From contig OZ251574.1 in the NCBI GenBank assembly GCA_965243635.1, positions 992,001-1,056,000 on the forward strand: a stretch of DNA of 64,000 nt, in the 5' to 3' direction. Positions 55,895 through 64,000 of the stretch are shown here, piece by piece; position 1 is the stretch's first letter; the number at the start of each line of letters is the position of its first letter. The DNA is from Rs1 sp000416275. Lineage in GTDB: Bacteria; Pseudomonadota; Gammaproteobacteria; Pseudomonadales; Balneatricaceae. The notes under the pieces were generated by a model, which searched no databases, was not told the DNA's origin, and saw only the letters and a list, made by a program, of their open reading frames with translations. A program made the position numbers and the translations under genes.

Positions 55895-57907
55895 ATGAAT
55901 AAGTTAAACCCAAGACAACGTGAAGCGGTAGATTACATCAGTGGGCCGATGCTAGTACTGGCGGGAGCTGGCTCTGGTAAAACCAGTGTCATCACTCGAA
56001 AAATCGCCTATTTAGTGAATAGTTGCGGTATTGAAGCTCGGCACATAGCGGCGCTAACTTTTACTAATAAGTCTGCCAGAGAAATGAAAGAGCGGGTGGT
56101 AACTTTGTTGGCGAATGGCAAAGGGCGGGGCTTAACCGTATCTACTTTTCATAATTTGGGCATGAATATTATTCGTAAAGAGCACAAAACGCTCAAGCTA
56201 AAATCCAGCTTTTCAATTTTTGATGATACTGATACTCGATCGCTATTAAAAGACTTGCTGCTAAGCAGCGATGAAGACTCCGATCAAGTGGATTTGGTCA
56301 GAAATAAAATATCCTACTGGAAAAACGAAATGATCGAAACCGATCAAGCACTGCGAGAGGCGCAGGGTCCGGAGGATGTTTTATCGGCAAGAGTTTATGA
56401 GCGCTATCAAACCACCTTACAAGCTTATAACGCGGTCGACTTTGACGACCTTATTTGGACACCGGTAAAGTTATTTAGTAAGCATCCAGAAATTTTGCAA
56501 AAATGGCAGAATAAAATTCGCTACTTGTTAGTGGATGAATACCAAGATACCAATATGAGCCAGTATAAACTGGTCAAGCAAATTGTCGGTACTCGCGGTG
56601 CATTGACGGTGGTCGGAGATGATGATCAATCAATCTATTCCTGGCGCGGTGCTCGGCCTGAAAATTTAGCGCTGTTAAAGCAAGATTACCCCAGTTTGAA
56701 ACTGGTCAAACTCGAACAAAATTATAGATCAACCCGGCTTATCCTGAATGCCGCGAACGTGGTCATTGCCAATAACCCCCACGAGCTGAGTAAAACCTTG
56801 TGGTCCGATATGGCGCCGGGAGATCCGATTAGAGTACTCCATACCCGTAATGAAGATGCGGAGTGTGAAAGAGTAGCCACCGAAATACTGGATCGACACT
56901 TGCGACACCGAATTGATTTTAAAGATTTTGCAGTGTTGTATCGCGGCAATCATCAGGCGCGTTTACTCGAGCTAAAACTGCAGGCGTTTCAGATCCCCTA
57001 TAAACTGTCAGGTGGTACCTCATTTTTCGCCAGAGCTGAAATTAAAGACCTGATGTGTTACTTGAAAGTTTTAATTAATACTGCTGATGACAATGCTTTT
57101 TTACGGGTGATCAATTTGCCGCGCCGTGAAATTGGTCCCAGTACCCTACAAAAACTTGGAGAGTATGCGTCCGAGCGTGAAATAAGTATGTTTGATGCCT
57201 GTAACGAGCTGGGGCTCGAACAGGTAATGAAACCCGCACAGGTTGAACGGCTGCGCAAGTTTACCCACTGGCTGTCCGCTAAATATCAGCAGTGTATCCA
57301 AGGAGATCCAATCCAAGCTATCAGAGAGTTAATTTTTGATATTGACTACGAAGGGTGGATTCATCAAAACAGCGCCAGTGCTGGCACCGCTGAAAAACGC
57401 ATGCAAAATGTCTATTTTTTGGTAGATTCAATCCGTAACACCATGGAGCGCCTACAGGAGGACGATCCCGAGGCAGGTGTGGAAGAGGCGATTAACCGTC
57501 TGATCTTAATTGATTTGATGGATAGGCAAGAGGAGGAGGAGGACGAGAACAAAGTGCAGTTGATGACCTTGCATGCCTCTAAAGGGCTTGAATTTCCGCA
57601 TGTTTTTCTAATCGGCATGGAGGAGGAGATTTTACCGCATCGAAACAGCATTGAAAATGGTGATATCGAAGAGGAGCGCCGGCTGATGTATGTGGGGATT
57701 ACTCGAGCAAAAATCACTCTGACTATCACCTTAGCTCGACAGCGCAAGCAGTTTGGCGAAGTGTTAGATTGTCAGCCGAGTCGTTTTTTAGACGAGTTGC
57801 CACAAGATGATTTACAAATTGAGGGCAACGGCGAAAAAGACCCCAAGGTGAATAAAGCGAGAGGTAAGGCAACACTCAACAGCCTGCGCAGTTTATTTGA
57901 TGACTAG
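55895..57907 (+). CDS. rep: ATP-dependent DNA helicase Rep
   Basis: A 670-residue superfamily 1 helicase (Rep of E. coli is about 673). Motif Ia/I is GAGSGKTSVIT, motif II is VDEYQDTN, motif III is GDDDQSIYSWRGA and motif VI lies in RRLMYVGITRAK. It unwinds DNA 3' to 5' and helps forks pass obstacles. The ATG is 6 bases after GGGAATAG. A family A repeat is immediately upstream. Confidence 0.96.
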   Translation: MNKLNPRQREAVDYISGPMLVLAGAGSGKTSVITRKIAYLVNSCGIEARHIAALTFTNKSAREMKERVVTLLANGKGRGLTVSTFHNLGMNIIRKEHKTLKLKSSFSIFDDTDTRSLLKDLLLSSDEDSDQVDLVRNKISYWKNEMIETDQALREAQGPEDVLSARVYERYQTTLQAYNAVDFDDLIWTPVKLFSKHPEILQKWQNKIRYLLVDEYQDTNMSQYKLVKQIVGTRGALTVVGDDDQSIYSWRGARPENLALLKQDYPSLKLVKLEQNYRSTRLILNAANVVIANNPHELSKTLWSDMAPGDPIRVLHTRNEDAECERVATEILDRHLRHRIDFKDFAVLYRGNHQARLLELKLQAFQIPYKLSGGTSFFARAEIKDLMCYLKVLINTADDNAFLRVINLPRREIGPSTLQKLGEYASEREISMFDACNELGLEQVMKPAQVERLRKFTHWLSAKYQQCIQGDPIQAIRELIFDIDYEGWIHQNSASAGTAEKRMQNVYFLVDSIRNTMERLQEDDPEAGVEEAINRLILIDLMDRQEEEEDENKVQLMTLHASKGLEFPHVFLIGMEEEILPHRNSIENGDIEEERRLMYVGITRAKITLTITLARQRKQFGEVLDCQPSRFLDELPQDDLQIEGNGEKDPKVNKARGKATLNSLRSLFDD

Positions 57908-57946
57908 TAAGGGGCTACTAGTCTGAATTATAGCTGGGGCTGTGCT

Positions 57947-58495
57947 TCACTGGTGCGTCTCGATATAGTGCCTCGCCATGTATAAACCAGCGATGGCACG
58001 GCCCTCGGTAAACTCGGGGTTTAAAGCTAATGCATCGATATCACTCAGTGGCCATTTAACCACCTCAAGGGGCTCAGGCTCATCCCCTACTAGGCGACAA
58101 GGGTATAAATCCCTGGCGATAACCGCCTGCAGTTTATGTCCCATGTAATTGGGAGCGGTGGTTAGTTCTTTGAGGAAATCAATTCGTCTAGCGCCAAAGC
58201 CAATTTCTTCTTTTAGTTCGCGATCGGCGGCTTGGTAAATTGTTTCACCTTCGTCTACCGCCCCTTTGGGGAGAGATAGCGTGTAATCATCAATTCCGCC
58301 GGCGTATTCGCGAACCAGTAATAAATGGTTATCACTGTCGAGGACGATCATCATGACAGCGCCATGCCCTCTGCTGGCTAAACGCTCATAAGTGCGTTGC
58401 ACACCGTTGCTGAAACGTAATTTTAGCTCTTCAACTAAAAACAATTTGCTCTTTGCAACTTGATTAATCTGCAAAACTTCAGGTTTAATGGGCAT
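57947..58495 (-). CDS. nudE: ADP compounds hydrolase NudE
   Basis: A 182-residue Nudix hydrolase. The Nudix box GAVDEGETIYQAADRELKEE, followed by IGF, is complete. NudE acts on ADP-ribose, NADH and related compounds. It is divergent from yrfG, as in many Gammaproteobacteria, and converges on rep with a gap of about 40 bases. Confidence 0.94.
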   Translation of the reverse strand: MPIKPEVLQINQVAKSKLFLVEELKLRFSNGVQRTYERLASRGHGAVMMIVLDSDNHLLLVREYAGGIDDYTLSLPKGAVDEGETIYQAADRELKEEIGFGARRIDFLKELTTAPNYMGHKLQAVIARDLYPCRLVGDEPEPLEVVKWPLSDIDALALNPEFTEGRAIAGLYMARHYIETHQ

Positions 58496-58768
58496 GCTGC
58501 ATCAGATCCTAAATATTTACCTAAATTTGTGGTATTAAAGCGGTAGTTGAGTACGAAGAATTCTTATCCACTGCAATATTGAAAATATATTAGCTGAATT
58601 TGTGACTTCAAAGTGAATCAAGAGCTTGCGCTATGTGGTGCAGTAAAGTCACTGGTTCAGGTATTAGCTTAACACATCGTTTAAGCGGGTAGATTCTGCA
58701 GTTGGGTCAGAAACAAAAGTTTGTACTGATATTGCCAATTATCTCGTCACTCACAGTGGAAGTTTATT
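58496..58768. other. Divergent promoter region of nudE and yrfG
   Basis: A gap of about 270 bases that carries a 69-bp family A repeat. No other feature was recognised. Confidence 0.4.
58593..58661 (+). repeat. Family A repeat, short 69-bp form
   Basis: The same length and internal junction as the copies at 20696 and 63330. Ends GCTGAATTTGTGACTTCA and TAAAGTCACTGGTTCAGG; 5-bp duplication TATTA on both sides. Confidence 0.93.
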
Positions 58769-59470
58769 TTGTTAGCTATAGATTCGCTCGATTGGTCGAA
58801 AATTGACACGGTACTATTAGATATGGATGGTACTTTATTAGATCTACATTTTGACAGCTTTTTTTGGTTGCAGCATCTGCCGGTGCGATATGCACAAATT
58901 CATCGGCAAGATCTGGCTGAGAGTCGGGCATATTTATTACTCGAACTAGCAAAAAATCGAGGTACAATTGATTGGTATTGTACTGATTTTTGGAGCGAAA
59001 AATTCAATCTAGATATTGCCAGTTTACGAGCTGAAGTAGCACACAATATCGCTTATCGACCTTATGTTGAAGAGTTCTTAAAATTGCTGAAACGCTCTGG
59101 GAAAAGGGTGGTACTAGTGACCAATGATCATCGCTCGGGTTTAGCGCTAAAACTTGCCGCGACCGGGCTGGGCAAATATCTGGATAATATCGTGGTGTCG
59201 CACGATTACAGCGTAGCAAAAGAACAGCAGGCATTTTGGCAGCAGATGCAAGCTGATGAGGCATTTGATCCACAAAAGTCACTGTTTATTGATGATACAG
59301 TCGCGGTGTTGGACTCGGCGAAAAAATACGGTATCGCCCATTTAAGATATATAGTGCAGCCTAATTCGCAATTGACTCGCGAGCACTGTGATAAACACTT
59401 AGCTATTGATTGCTTCTCGCAATTTAATCGGGCACTAATACCATTGACTAGCCAAAAGGAGCAGTTATGA
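58769..59470 (+). CDS. yrfG: GMP/IMP nucleotidase YrfG
   Basis: A 233-residue HAD-superfamily phosphatase. Motif I is LLDMDGTLLDL, motif II is VLVTNDHRSG and motif III is the aspartate pair of LFIDDTVAVL. YrfG dephosphorylates GMP and IMP. The start is a TTG with GTGGAAG as the ribosome site. It overlaps hslR by four bases (ATGA), so the two are coupled. Confidence 0.93.
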   Translation: MLAIDSLDWSKIDTVLLDMDGTLLDLHFDSFFWLQHLPVRYAQIHRQDLAESRAYLLLELAKNRGTIDWYCTDFWSEKFNLDIASLRAEVAHNIAYRPYVEEFLKLLKRSGKRVVLVTNDHRSGLALKLAATGLGKYLDNIVVSHDYSVAKEQQAFWQQMQADEAFDPQKSLFIDDTVAVLDSAKKYGIAHLRYIVQPNSQLTREHCDKHLAIDCFSQFNRALIPLTSQKEQL

Positions 59471-59859
59471 AGAGTAACATTCGATTAGATAAGTGGCTGT
59501 GGGCGGCGCGTTTTTTCAAGACTAGAGCGCTGGCAAAAAAAGCCATTGAAGGCGGTAAAATACACTATCAAGGCCAGCGCAGTAAATGTAGTAAAGTTGT
59601 TGAAATCGGTGCCTTTGTTAAAATTACCCAAGGTTGGGAAGAGCGAATTGTCGAAATAAAAGCGCTGGCAGAACAACGCAGGGGAGCACCTGAAGCAGCG
59701 CTGTTGTACGTCGAAACCGCTCTGAGTATTGACAGGAGAGTAGAGTTGGCAGAGCAGCGTAAAATATTGCGAGTATCAGACATGACCCCAGTCAAAAAAC
59801 CCGATAAACGCAACCGCCGGCTGATTCAGCAAGCTAAACAATTGCTGCTCGCTGAATAA
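59467..59859 (+). CDS. hslR: Heat-shock protein 15, S4-domain ribosome rescue factor
   Basis: A 130-residue protein with an S4 RNA-binding domain (about 5-70) beginning IRLDKWLWAARFFKTRALAK. It has a basic tail, RNRRLIQQAKQLL. Hsp15 binds 50S subunits carrying nascent peptide and recycles them. The start overlaps the yrfG stop. Confidence 0.95.
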   Translation: MKSNIRLDKWLWAARFFKTRALAKKAIEGGKIHYQGQRSKCSKVVEIGAFVKITQGWEERIVEIKALAEQRRGAPEAALLYVETALSIDRRVELAEQRKILRVSDMTPVKKPDKRNRRLIQQAKQLLLAE

Positions 59860-60302
59860 AAGTATTAACGCTTCCTTCTAAGGGAGACTTTGAACAGGTC
59901 TTAGTTATCCACCCTGCGGGGCGCAAGTTACTTGTTTAGAGGCTGGTTAGCTCACCAGTATTGTAAAACATGCAGCTTAATGTCCTGTATAAGTGACGTA
60001 TAAATTGCATGTTAGGATTGCAGTGTTTAAAAAATTTCACACCATTAATTACCGCACAAATTATATTTAAATCGCGCATTACTAAACTAATTTTTATGTT
60101 AAAATTTGCCGAGTAGCTAGTTGTAAATATGACTAGGATACGCCTAGCCTAGTATAGATAGCCGTAGAGGCGCGCCAAGCAGCTAATAATAGCCATTTGC
60201 AAATGTCGAAAAATAATGTTTATTCGGCTGCCGCAGTCGCTATTTCGAATTATTGAAAGTTGAAAAATGAAAGTTGAGAAATTGAACCTGTGAAATTGAA
60301 TA
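59860..60302. other. hslR-hslO gap with an eroded repeat and repetitive leader
   Basis: About 440 bases. 59877-59932 carries two short dispersed blocks also found near 42325 and 4169. Just before hslO (60253-60300) GAAA(A/G)TTGA-like units recur several times. A small stem (ACTAGG/CCTAGT) lies near 60131-60152. No gene is supported. Confidence 0.4.
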
Positions 60303-61169
60303 ATGAGTAATAAAGACCAAATCCAACGTATATTGTTTGATAATATTGACGTTCGTGGGGTCATTACCAGCTTAGACCAAAGCTTTCAAGATATTATGGC
60401 GCGCCACAACTACCCAGTTATTATTGAGCAAGTGCTAGGCGAAATGCTGGCCGCGGTAACCATTCTTAGTACCAATCTTAAATTTAATGGGAAATTGATT
60501 TTACAAGCCAAGGGGGAGGGTTGTGTCTCTACTTTGATGGCTGAATGTAATCACCTTAAACACTGTCGTGCTATCGCGCAATTTGATGAGAGTATTCCCG
60601 CCGGCTTAAGTTTTAAACAAATGTTAGCAGAAGGTCATTTAGTACTAACTATTGAACCTGAAGTTGGGCAGCGGTATCAGGGGTACGTGCCTCTAGAAAA
60701 TGATACTTTAGCTGAGTGTTTGGCAGACTATTTTGATCGCTCTGAACAGTTGCAGAGTAAATTTGTATTCGCCTGTGAAAATGGTAGGGCGCGAGGTTTG
60801 ATGTTGCAAGTGTTACCGGCAATGAAGTCCGCAGAAGATGATTGGTCGCGGTTATCTATGTTGACGCAGACTTTGACGGTTGATGAGTTGCTTTCACTGG
60901 ACAATGAAACGCTGTTGTTTAGATTGTTTCACGATGAGCAGTGTCGCCTGTTTGAAGGGCAGAACATTGAATTTAAATGCCAGTGCTCTAGAGAGCGCAG
61001 TGAAAGTGCATTAAAATTATTAGCCAATGAAGAGTTGTTGGATATTATTGCCGAGCGAAGTTTTATCGAGATCGACTGTCAATTTTGTAATAGTAACTAC
61101 AGCTTTGACGCTAGTGATGTAAACGAAATTATCCTTAAAAAAGAGTTGGATTCTGAGCAATTACATTGA
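60303..61169 (+). CDS. hslO: Redox-regulated chaperone Hsp33
   Basis: A 288-residue cytoplasmic holdase that becomes active on oxidation. The zinc-binding cysteines are present as CQC (near residue 225) and CQFC (near 258), the CxC and CxxC pair that forms disulfides. Length is normal. Although it follows hslR in the same direction, the 440-base gap suggests its own promoter. Confidence 0.96.
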   Translation: MSNKDQIQRILFDNIDVRGVITSLDQSFQDIMARHNYPVIIEQVLGEMLAAVTILSTNLKFNGKLILQAKGEGCVSTLMAECNHLKHCRAIAQFDESIPAGLSFKQMLAEGHLVLTIEPEVGQRYQGYVPLENDTLAECLADYFDRSEQLQSKFVFACENGRARGLMLQVLPAMKSAEDDWSRLSMLTQTLTVDELLSLDNETLLFRLFHDEQCRLFEGQNIEFKCQCSRERSESALKLLANEELLDIIAERSFIEIDCQFCNSNYSFDASDVNEIILKKELDSEQLH

Positions 61170-61653
61170 AAATAGTGCTGGACAAAGTCAGTCAGTGGAC
61201 TAGTTGATCAGCGACTTTTAAATAGAGGCGCAGACAGCTTCGTCACAGCAATAGATAAGATCAGACCTCTGCATAACGCCGTATTACTGAGCGCAGTTAT
61301 CATACCCTCTGGGTAAGTTGTGCAGAGGTCTCAAGATATACCACTGCTGGTGGAGTGTGATTTCATCATTAAATGAGATTGACGCTAAACAGAGAATTCT
61401 AAAAGTGCCAAGTAGCGATTTGCCATTTATTTTTGCCAACTCGGATGTTGCGTGCAAGATTCGGGCTAAATTGCCAGTTTATAGACCCCGCTAAATGGCA
61501 ACTGATTAGATAACAGCCATATTACTGATAGAAAATATTATTCTTATTTGTGATAATGCGCGCCATAAATTCACGCAAAGACGTGAAAAATAAAATTTAA
61601 ATTAATTTTTCGCTTACAGGTGGAGTTTGGTTAACAGCCAAAGGATTTAGTAA
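61170..61653. other. Gap before pckA with a family B repeat
   Basis: About 480 bases. The family B repeat at 61262-61332 lies in it; the rest should hold the pckA promoter. A 6-bp hairpin (TTCACG/CGTGAA) lies near 61570-61588. Confidence 0.4.
61262..61332 (+). repeat. Family B repeat (71 bp)
   Basis: Ends CAGACCTCTGCATAA and TTGTGCAGAGGTCTC, flanked by the 5-bp duplication AAGAT. Confidence 0.93.
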
Positions 61654-63201
61654 ATGACCAATAAAACAGATATGGTGCATAGTAATTTAAGCCGGGCAGA
61701 ACTTATTCAGCAAGCTATCGTAAGAGGTGAAGGTGAATTGGCTAATTCAGGGGCGTTGGTGGTTAATACCGGTGCAAGAACTGGAAGGTCTCCTCTAGAC
61801 CGTTTTATCGTGGACGAGCCTAGTACTTCAGATCTTATCGATTGGGGTGGGGTTAACCGACCTTTCGATGCTGATAAATTTGATGCCCTTTGGGAGCGTG
61901 TGGAAAGCTACCTGGTTAGCAGAGAGCATTTTGTTTCCAACGTGCATGTCGGATCAGATAGCAATCACTATCTGGCGGTTAAAATGTCCACCGAGACTGC
62001 ATGGCAAAACTTGTTTGGTCAAAATCTATTTATCCTTCCAGAAGAGTATAATCCAAAGTCAAAGGAAGAGTGGCAAATCATTAATGCCGCTGACTTTAAA
62101 TGCGATCCAGAGCGTGACGGTACTAACAGCGACGGCTGTGTGATCTTAAATTTCGCCAAACGCAAAGTGCTTTTAGCGGGTATGCGCTACGCAGGCGAGA
62201 TGAAAAAAGCAATGTTTTCAGTACAGAATTTTCTATTGCCGGAAAAAGATGTACTGCCTATGCACTGTTCGGCAAACGTTGGCGAGGATGGTGATACTAC
62301 GTTGTTCTTCGGGTTGTCTGGCACCGGTAAAACCACCTTATCTGCCGACCCTGAACGCTACTTGATTGGTGATGACGAGCACGGCTGGGGCAAGGGAGTG
62401 GTTTTTAATCTAGAGGGCGGTTGCTACGCTAAAACCATCAACCTGTCGCAGAAGAACGAGCCTATTATTTGGGATGCGATTCGCTTCGGAGCGATCGTCG
62501 AGAACGTGGTGCTAGATGCTGCTAAGGTGGCTGATTATAATGATACTAGTCGCACTGAAAATGGTCGTTGTGCCTATCCACTGGAGCATGTCGAAAAACG
62601 TACTGCTAATAATTTAGGTGGCGAGCCTAAAGCGATTATCTTCCTGACTTGCGATTTGACTGGGGTACTGCCTCCGGTTTCAATACTCTCAAACGAAGCG
62701 GCCGCTTATCACTTTCTGTCGGGCTATACGGCGTTAGTTGGCTCTACGGAAATGGGTTCAGGTGGCGGTATTAAATCCACATTCTCAACTTGCTTTGGCG
62801 CGCCGTTCTTTCCAAGAGCAGCTAGTGTCTATGCAGAGTTGCTGATTAAACGTGTCGAAGAGTTTGGCTCGCAAGTATACTTGGTCAATACCGGTTGGAC
62901 CGGCGGAGCTTACGGCACTGGTACTCGTTTTGATATTCCCACTACGCGCGCAATTATTGCCGCGATTCAAAGTGGCGCGTTAGTCGGCGCTGAAACCGTG
63001 TACTTAGATGGTTTGAACTTAAATGTACCTGTCGCGGTAGCCGGTGTAGATAGCGCTTTGTTGCAGCCTAGAACTACGTGGGCAGATCCTGCAGCTTACG
63101 ATACAGAAGCGGCAAAATTGATTGAAAAGTTCACCACCAACTTTACTAAGTTTGATGCAGTATCGGCGAGTATTGTCGCCGCTGGTCCTAAACTTAAGTA
63201 A
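61654..63201 (+). CDS. pckA: Phosphoenolpyruvate carboxykinase (ATP)
   Basis: A 515-residue enzyme of gluconeogenesis that converts oxaloacetate and ATP to phosphoenolpyruvate, ADP and CO2. The ATP-type patterns are clear: TGARTGRSPLDRFIVDEP near the start, the P-loop GLSGTGKTTLS near residue 222, the metal-binding GDDEHGWG segment and NTGWTGGAYGTG. It starts with an ATG after AAAGGA. Its place next to hslO is common in Gammaproteobacteria. Confidence 0.96.
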   Translation: MTNKTDMVHSNLSRAELIQQAIVRGEGELANSGALVVNTGARTGRSPLDRFIVDEPSTSDLIDWGGVNRPFDADKFDALWERVESYLVSREHFVSNVHVGSDSNHYLAVKMSTETAWQNLFGQNLFILPEEYNPKSKEEWQIINAADFKCDPERDGTNSDGCVILNFAKRKVLLAGMRYAGEMKKAMFSVQNFLLPEKDVLPMHCSANVGEDGDTTLFFGLSGTGKTTLSADPERYLIGDDEHGWGKGVVFNLEGGCYAKTINLSQKNEPIIWDAIRFGAIVENVVLDAAKVADYNDTSRTENGRCAYPLEHVEKRTANNLGGEPKAIIFLTCDLTGVLPPVSILSNEAAAYHFLSGYTALVGSTEMGSGGGIKSTFSTCFGAPFFPRAASVYAELLIKRVEEFGSQVYLVNTGWTGGAYGTGTRFDIPTTRAIIAAIQSGALVGAETVYLDGLNLNVPVAVAGVDSALLQPRTTWADPAAYDTEAAKLIEKFTTNFTKFDAVSASIVAAGPKLK

Positions 63202-63329
63202 AGATGCTAGTTGAGGTTTAATGGCTATGGCTTGTTAAACCTAAGCTAGCGGTTGAAAATTTGATAAAGCACTCCATTATAGTTGTAGGTTTTTTAGAAC
63301 TGGGTTGAGCTTATGGGTGTTACCTTAAG

Positions 63330-63398
63330 CCTAAATAGGTGGCTTTAAAGTGAATCTAGAGCTTGTGCTATGTGTTGCATTGAGGTCACAGATTCAAG
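63330..63398 (+). repeat. Eroded 69-bp family A repeat
   Basis: It aligns base for base in length with the other two short copies (20696, 58593). It has many changes (CCTAAATAGGTGGCTTTA, then GAGGTCACAGATTCAAG). Flanks TTAAG and TTAAA are nearly the same, an eroded duplication. Confidence 0.75.
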
Positions 63399-63441
63399 TT
63401 AAAGTTGCAACTCAGTGTTTGCGGTTTTTAGGAGAGAGTTA

Positions 63442-63771
63442 ATGAGCGAAAATATTATAAACGTGACCGATGCTTCATTTGAAGAGCAAGTGTTAAAAGC
63501 TGAGGGCACAGTTCTTGTTGATTACTGGGCTGAGTGGTGTGGTCCCTGTAAAATGATCGCCCCAGTGTTAGAAGAAATAGCTCAAGACTATGCGGCAAAA
63601 GGGTTGACTGTCTGCAAGTTGAATATCGACGAAAATAATGAAACGCCGCCAAAATTCGGCATCCGCGGTATTCCAACGCTGATGATTTTTAAAGCGGGTA
63701 ATTTGGAAGCAACCAAAGTAGGAGCGCTGTCTAAGTCACAGTTGGCCGCTTTTATCGACGCTAATATTTAA
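63442..63771 (+). CDS. trxA: Thioredoxin 1
   Basis: A 109-residue thioredoxin with the active site WCGPC in DYWAEWCGPCKMIAPVLEE and the cis-proline in GIRGIPTLMIF. It reduces protein disulfides in the cytoplasm. The frame opens earlier, but the ATG at 63442 is set by AGGAGAG upstream and by normal family length. Confidence 0.96.
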   Translation: MSENIINVTDASFEEQVLKAEGTVLVDYWAEWCGPCKMIAPVLEEIAQDYAAKGLTVCKLNIDENNETPPKFGIRGIPTLMIFKAGNLEATKVGALSKSQLAAFIDANI

Positions 63772-64000
63772 CCATTATTTGAGTAATAAGTAGTTAAACG
63801 AAGGTAGATATCATTAATATTGAAATCTACCTTTATTTTACTGGACAGTTAACGATCAACCTTCTATATTTAACAGGAATTTGCTGCTTGCTGATCTGTT
63901 ATAGCGCAAATTATCCTGAAATTCCAAAATTTCCACGTCATTTAGTTTTGCAAACTAACAAATTATTCTTAAGCTTCGCCCAAAAGGGCCATCACTTCAA
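63772..64000. other. Region after trxA
   Basis: About 230 bases to the window end. A terminator lies at 63801-63833; beyond it I see no gene start. Confidence 0.4.
63801..63837 (+). terminator. Rho-independent terminator of trxA
   Basis: AAGGTAGAT and ATCTACCTT form a 9-bp stem with a 15-base loop, followed by TATTTTA. Confidence 0.8.

Noticed and set aside
1..64000. tRNA, rRNA, CRISPR, prophage or toxin-antitoxin pair
   Set aside because: Looked for and not seen; no matching motifs or gene sets.

Overview
This 64 kb window is chromosomal DNA from a Gammaproteobacterium, probably free-living and marine or aquatic. I cannot name the genus. The linked block nudE, yrfG, hslR, hslO, pckA is a typical gammaproteobacterial arrangement. 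The DUF3450/TolQ-like/ExbB/ExbD/TonB cluster and the many c-di-GMP proteins also fit that class. The DNA is moderately AT-rich. I found no tRNA, rRNA, CRISPR array or prophage.

Layout. 0.5-8.1 kb: a Cache-PAS-GGDEF-EAL protein, a GNAT acetyltransferase, a small secreted protein, D-lactate dehydrogenase (dld) and a YcxB-like membrane protein. 8.4-10.3 kb: a complete IS66-type insertion sequence. 10.7-18.4 kb: an AraC/GyrI-type regulator, a tripartite tricarboxylate transporter (TctC, TctB, TctA) and a large secreted ExeM/NucH-type nuclease. 18.6-23.2 kb: two unknown genes, cbtB-cbtA cobalt uptake under a cobalamin riboswitch, a LysE exporter and a phytanoyl-CoA dioxygenase-like protein. 23.4-25.0 kb: an IS4-type insertion sequence. 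25.4-26.9 kb: an Aer-like chemoreceptor. 27.8-38.3 kb: a heme/iron import locus. 38.4-40.8 kb: divergent glpK and glpR. 41-45.7 kb: two more c-di-GMP-type proteins. 45.8-50.5 kb: a MoxR/DUF58/transglutaminase trio and a TlpA-like thioredoxin. 50.7-64 kb: a SlyB-like lipoprotein, comM, an LTA-synthase-like enzyme, rep, nudE, yrfG, hslR, hslO, pckA and trxA.

How the genes work together. The heme locus is self-contained. DUF3450 protein, a long TolQ-type channel, ExbB, ExbD and TonB supply energy. A TonB-dependent receptor takes the ligand across the outer membrane. HmuT, HmuU and HmuV form the inner-membrane ABC importer, and HemS and HemP act in the cytoplasm. Four tandem GTTATC hexamers in front of hemP look like a Fur operator. 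GlpR probably represses glpK. Three c-di-GMP-related proteins and an Aer-like receptor point to a motile or surface-attaching life with redox sensing.

The most unusual feature is the density of small non-autonomous transposable elements. Family A has inverted ends beginning CCTGAATC, occurs in exact 160 bp and 69 bp length classes, and lies between 5-bp all-A/T duplications. Family B has ends GAGACCTCTGCATAA, is 65-226 bp long, and lies between 5-bp duplications that start with A. One family A copy is split by the IS66 element with a perfect 8-bp duplication, which gives a relative order of events. Many short open frames in the intergenic regions are translations of these repeats.
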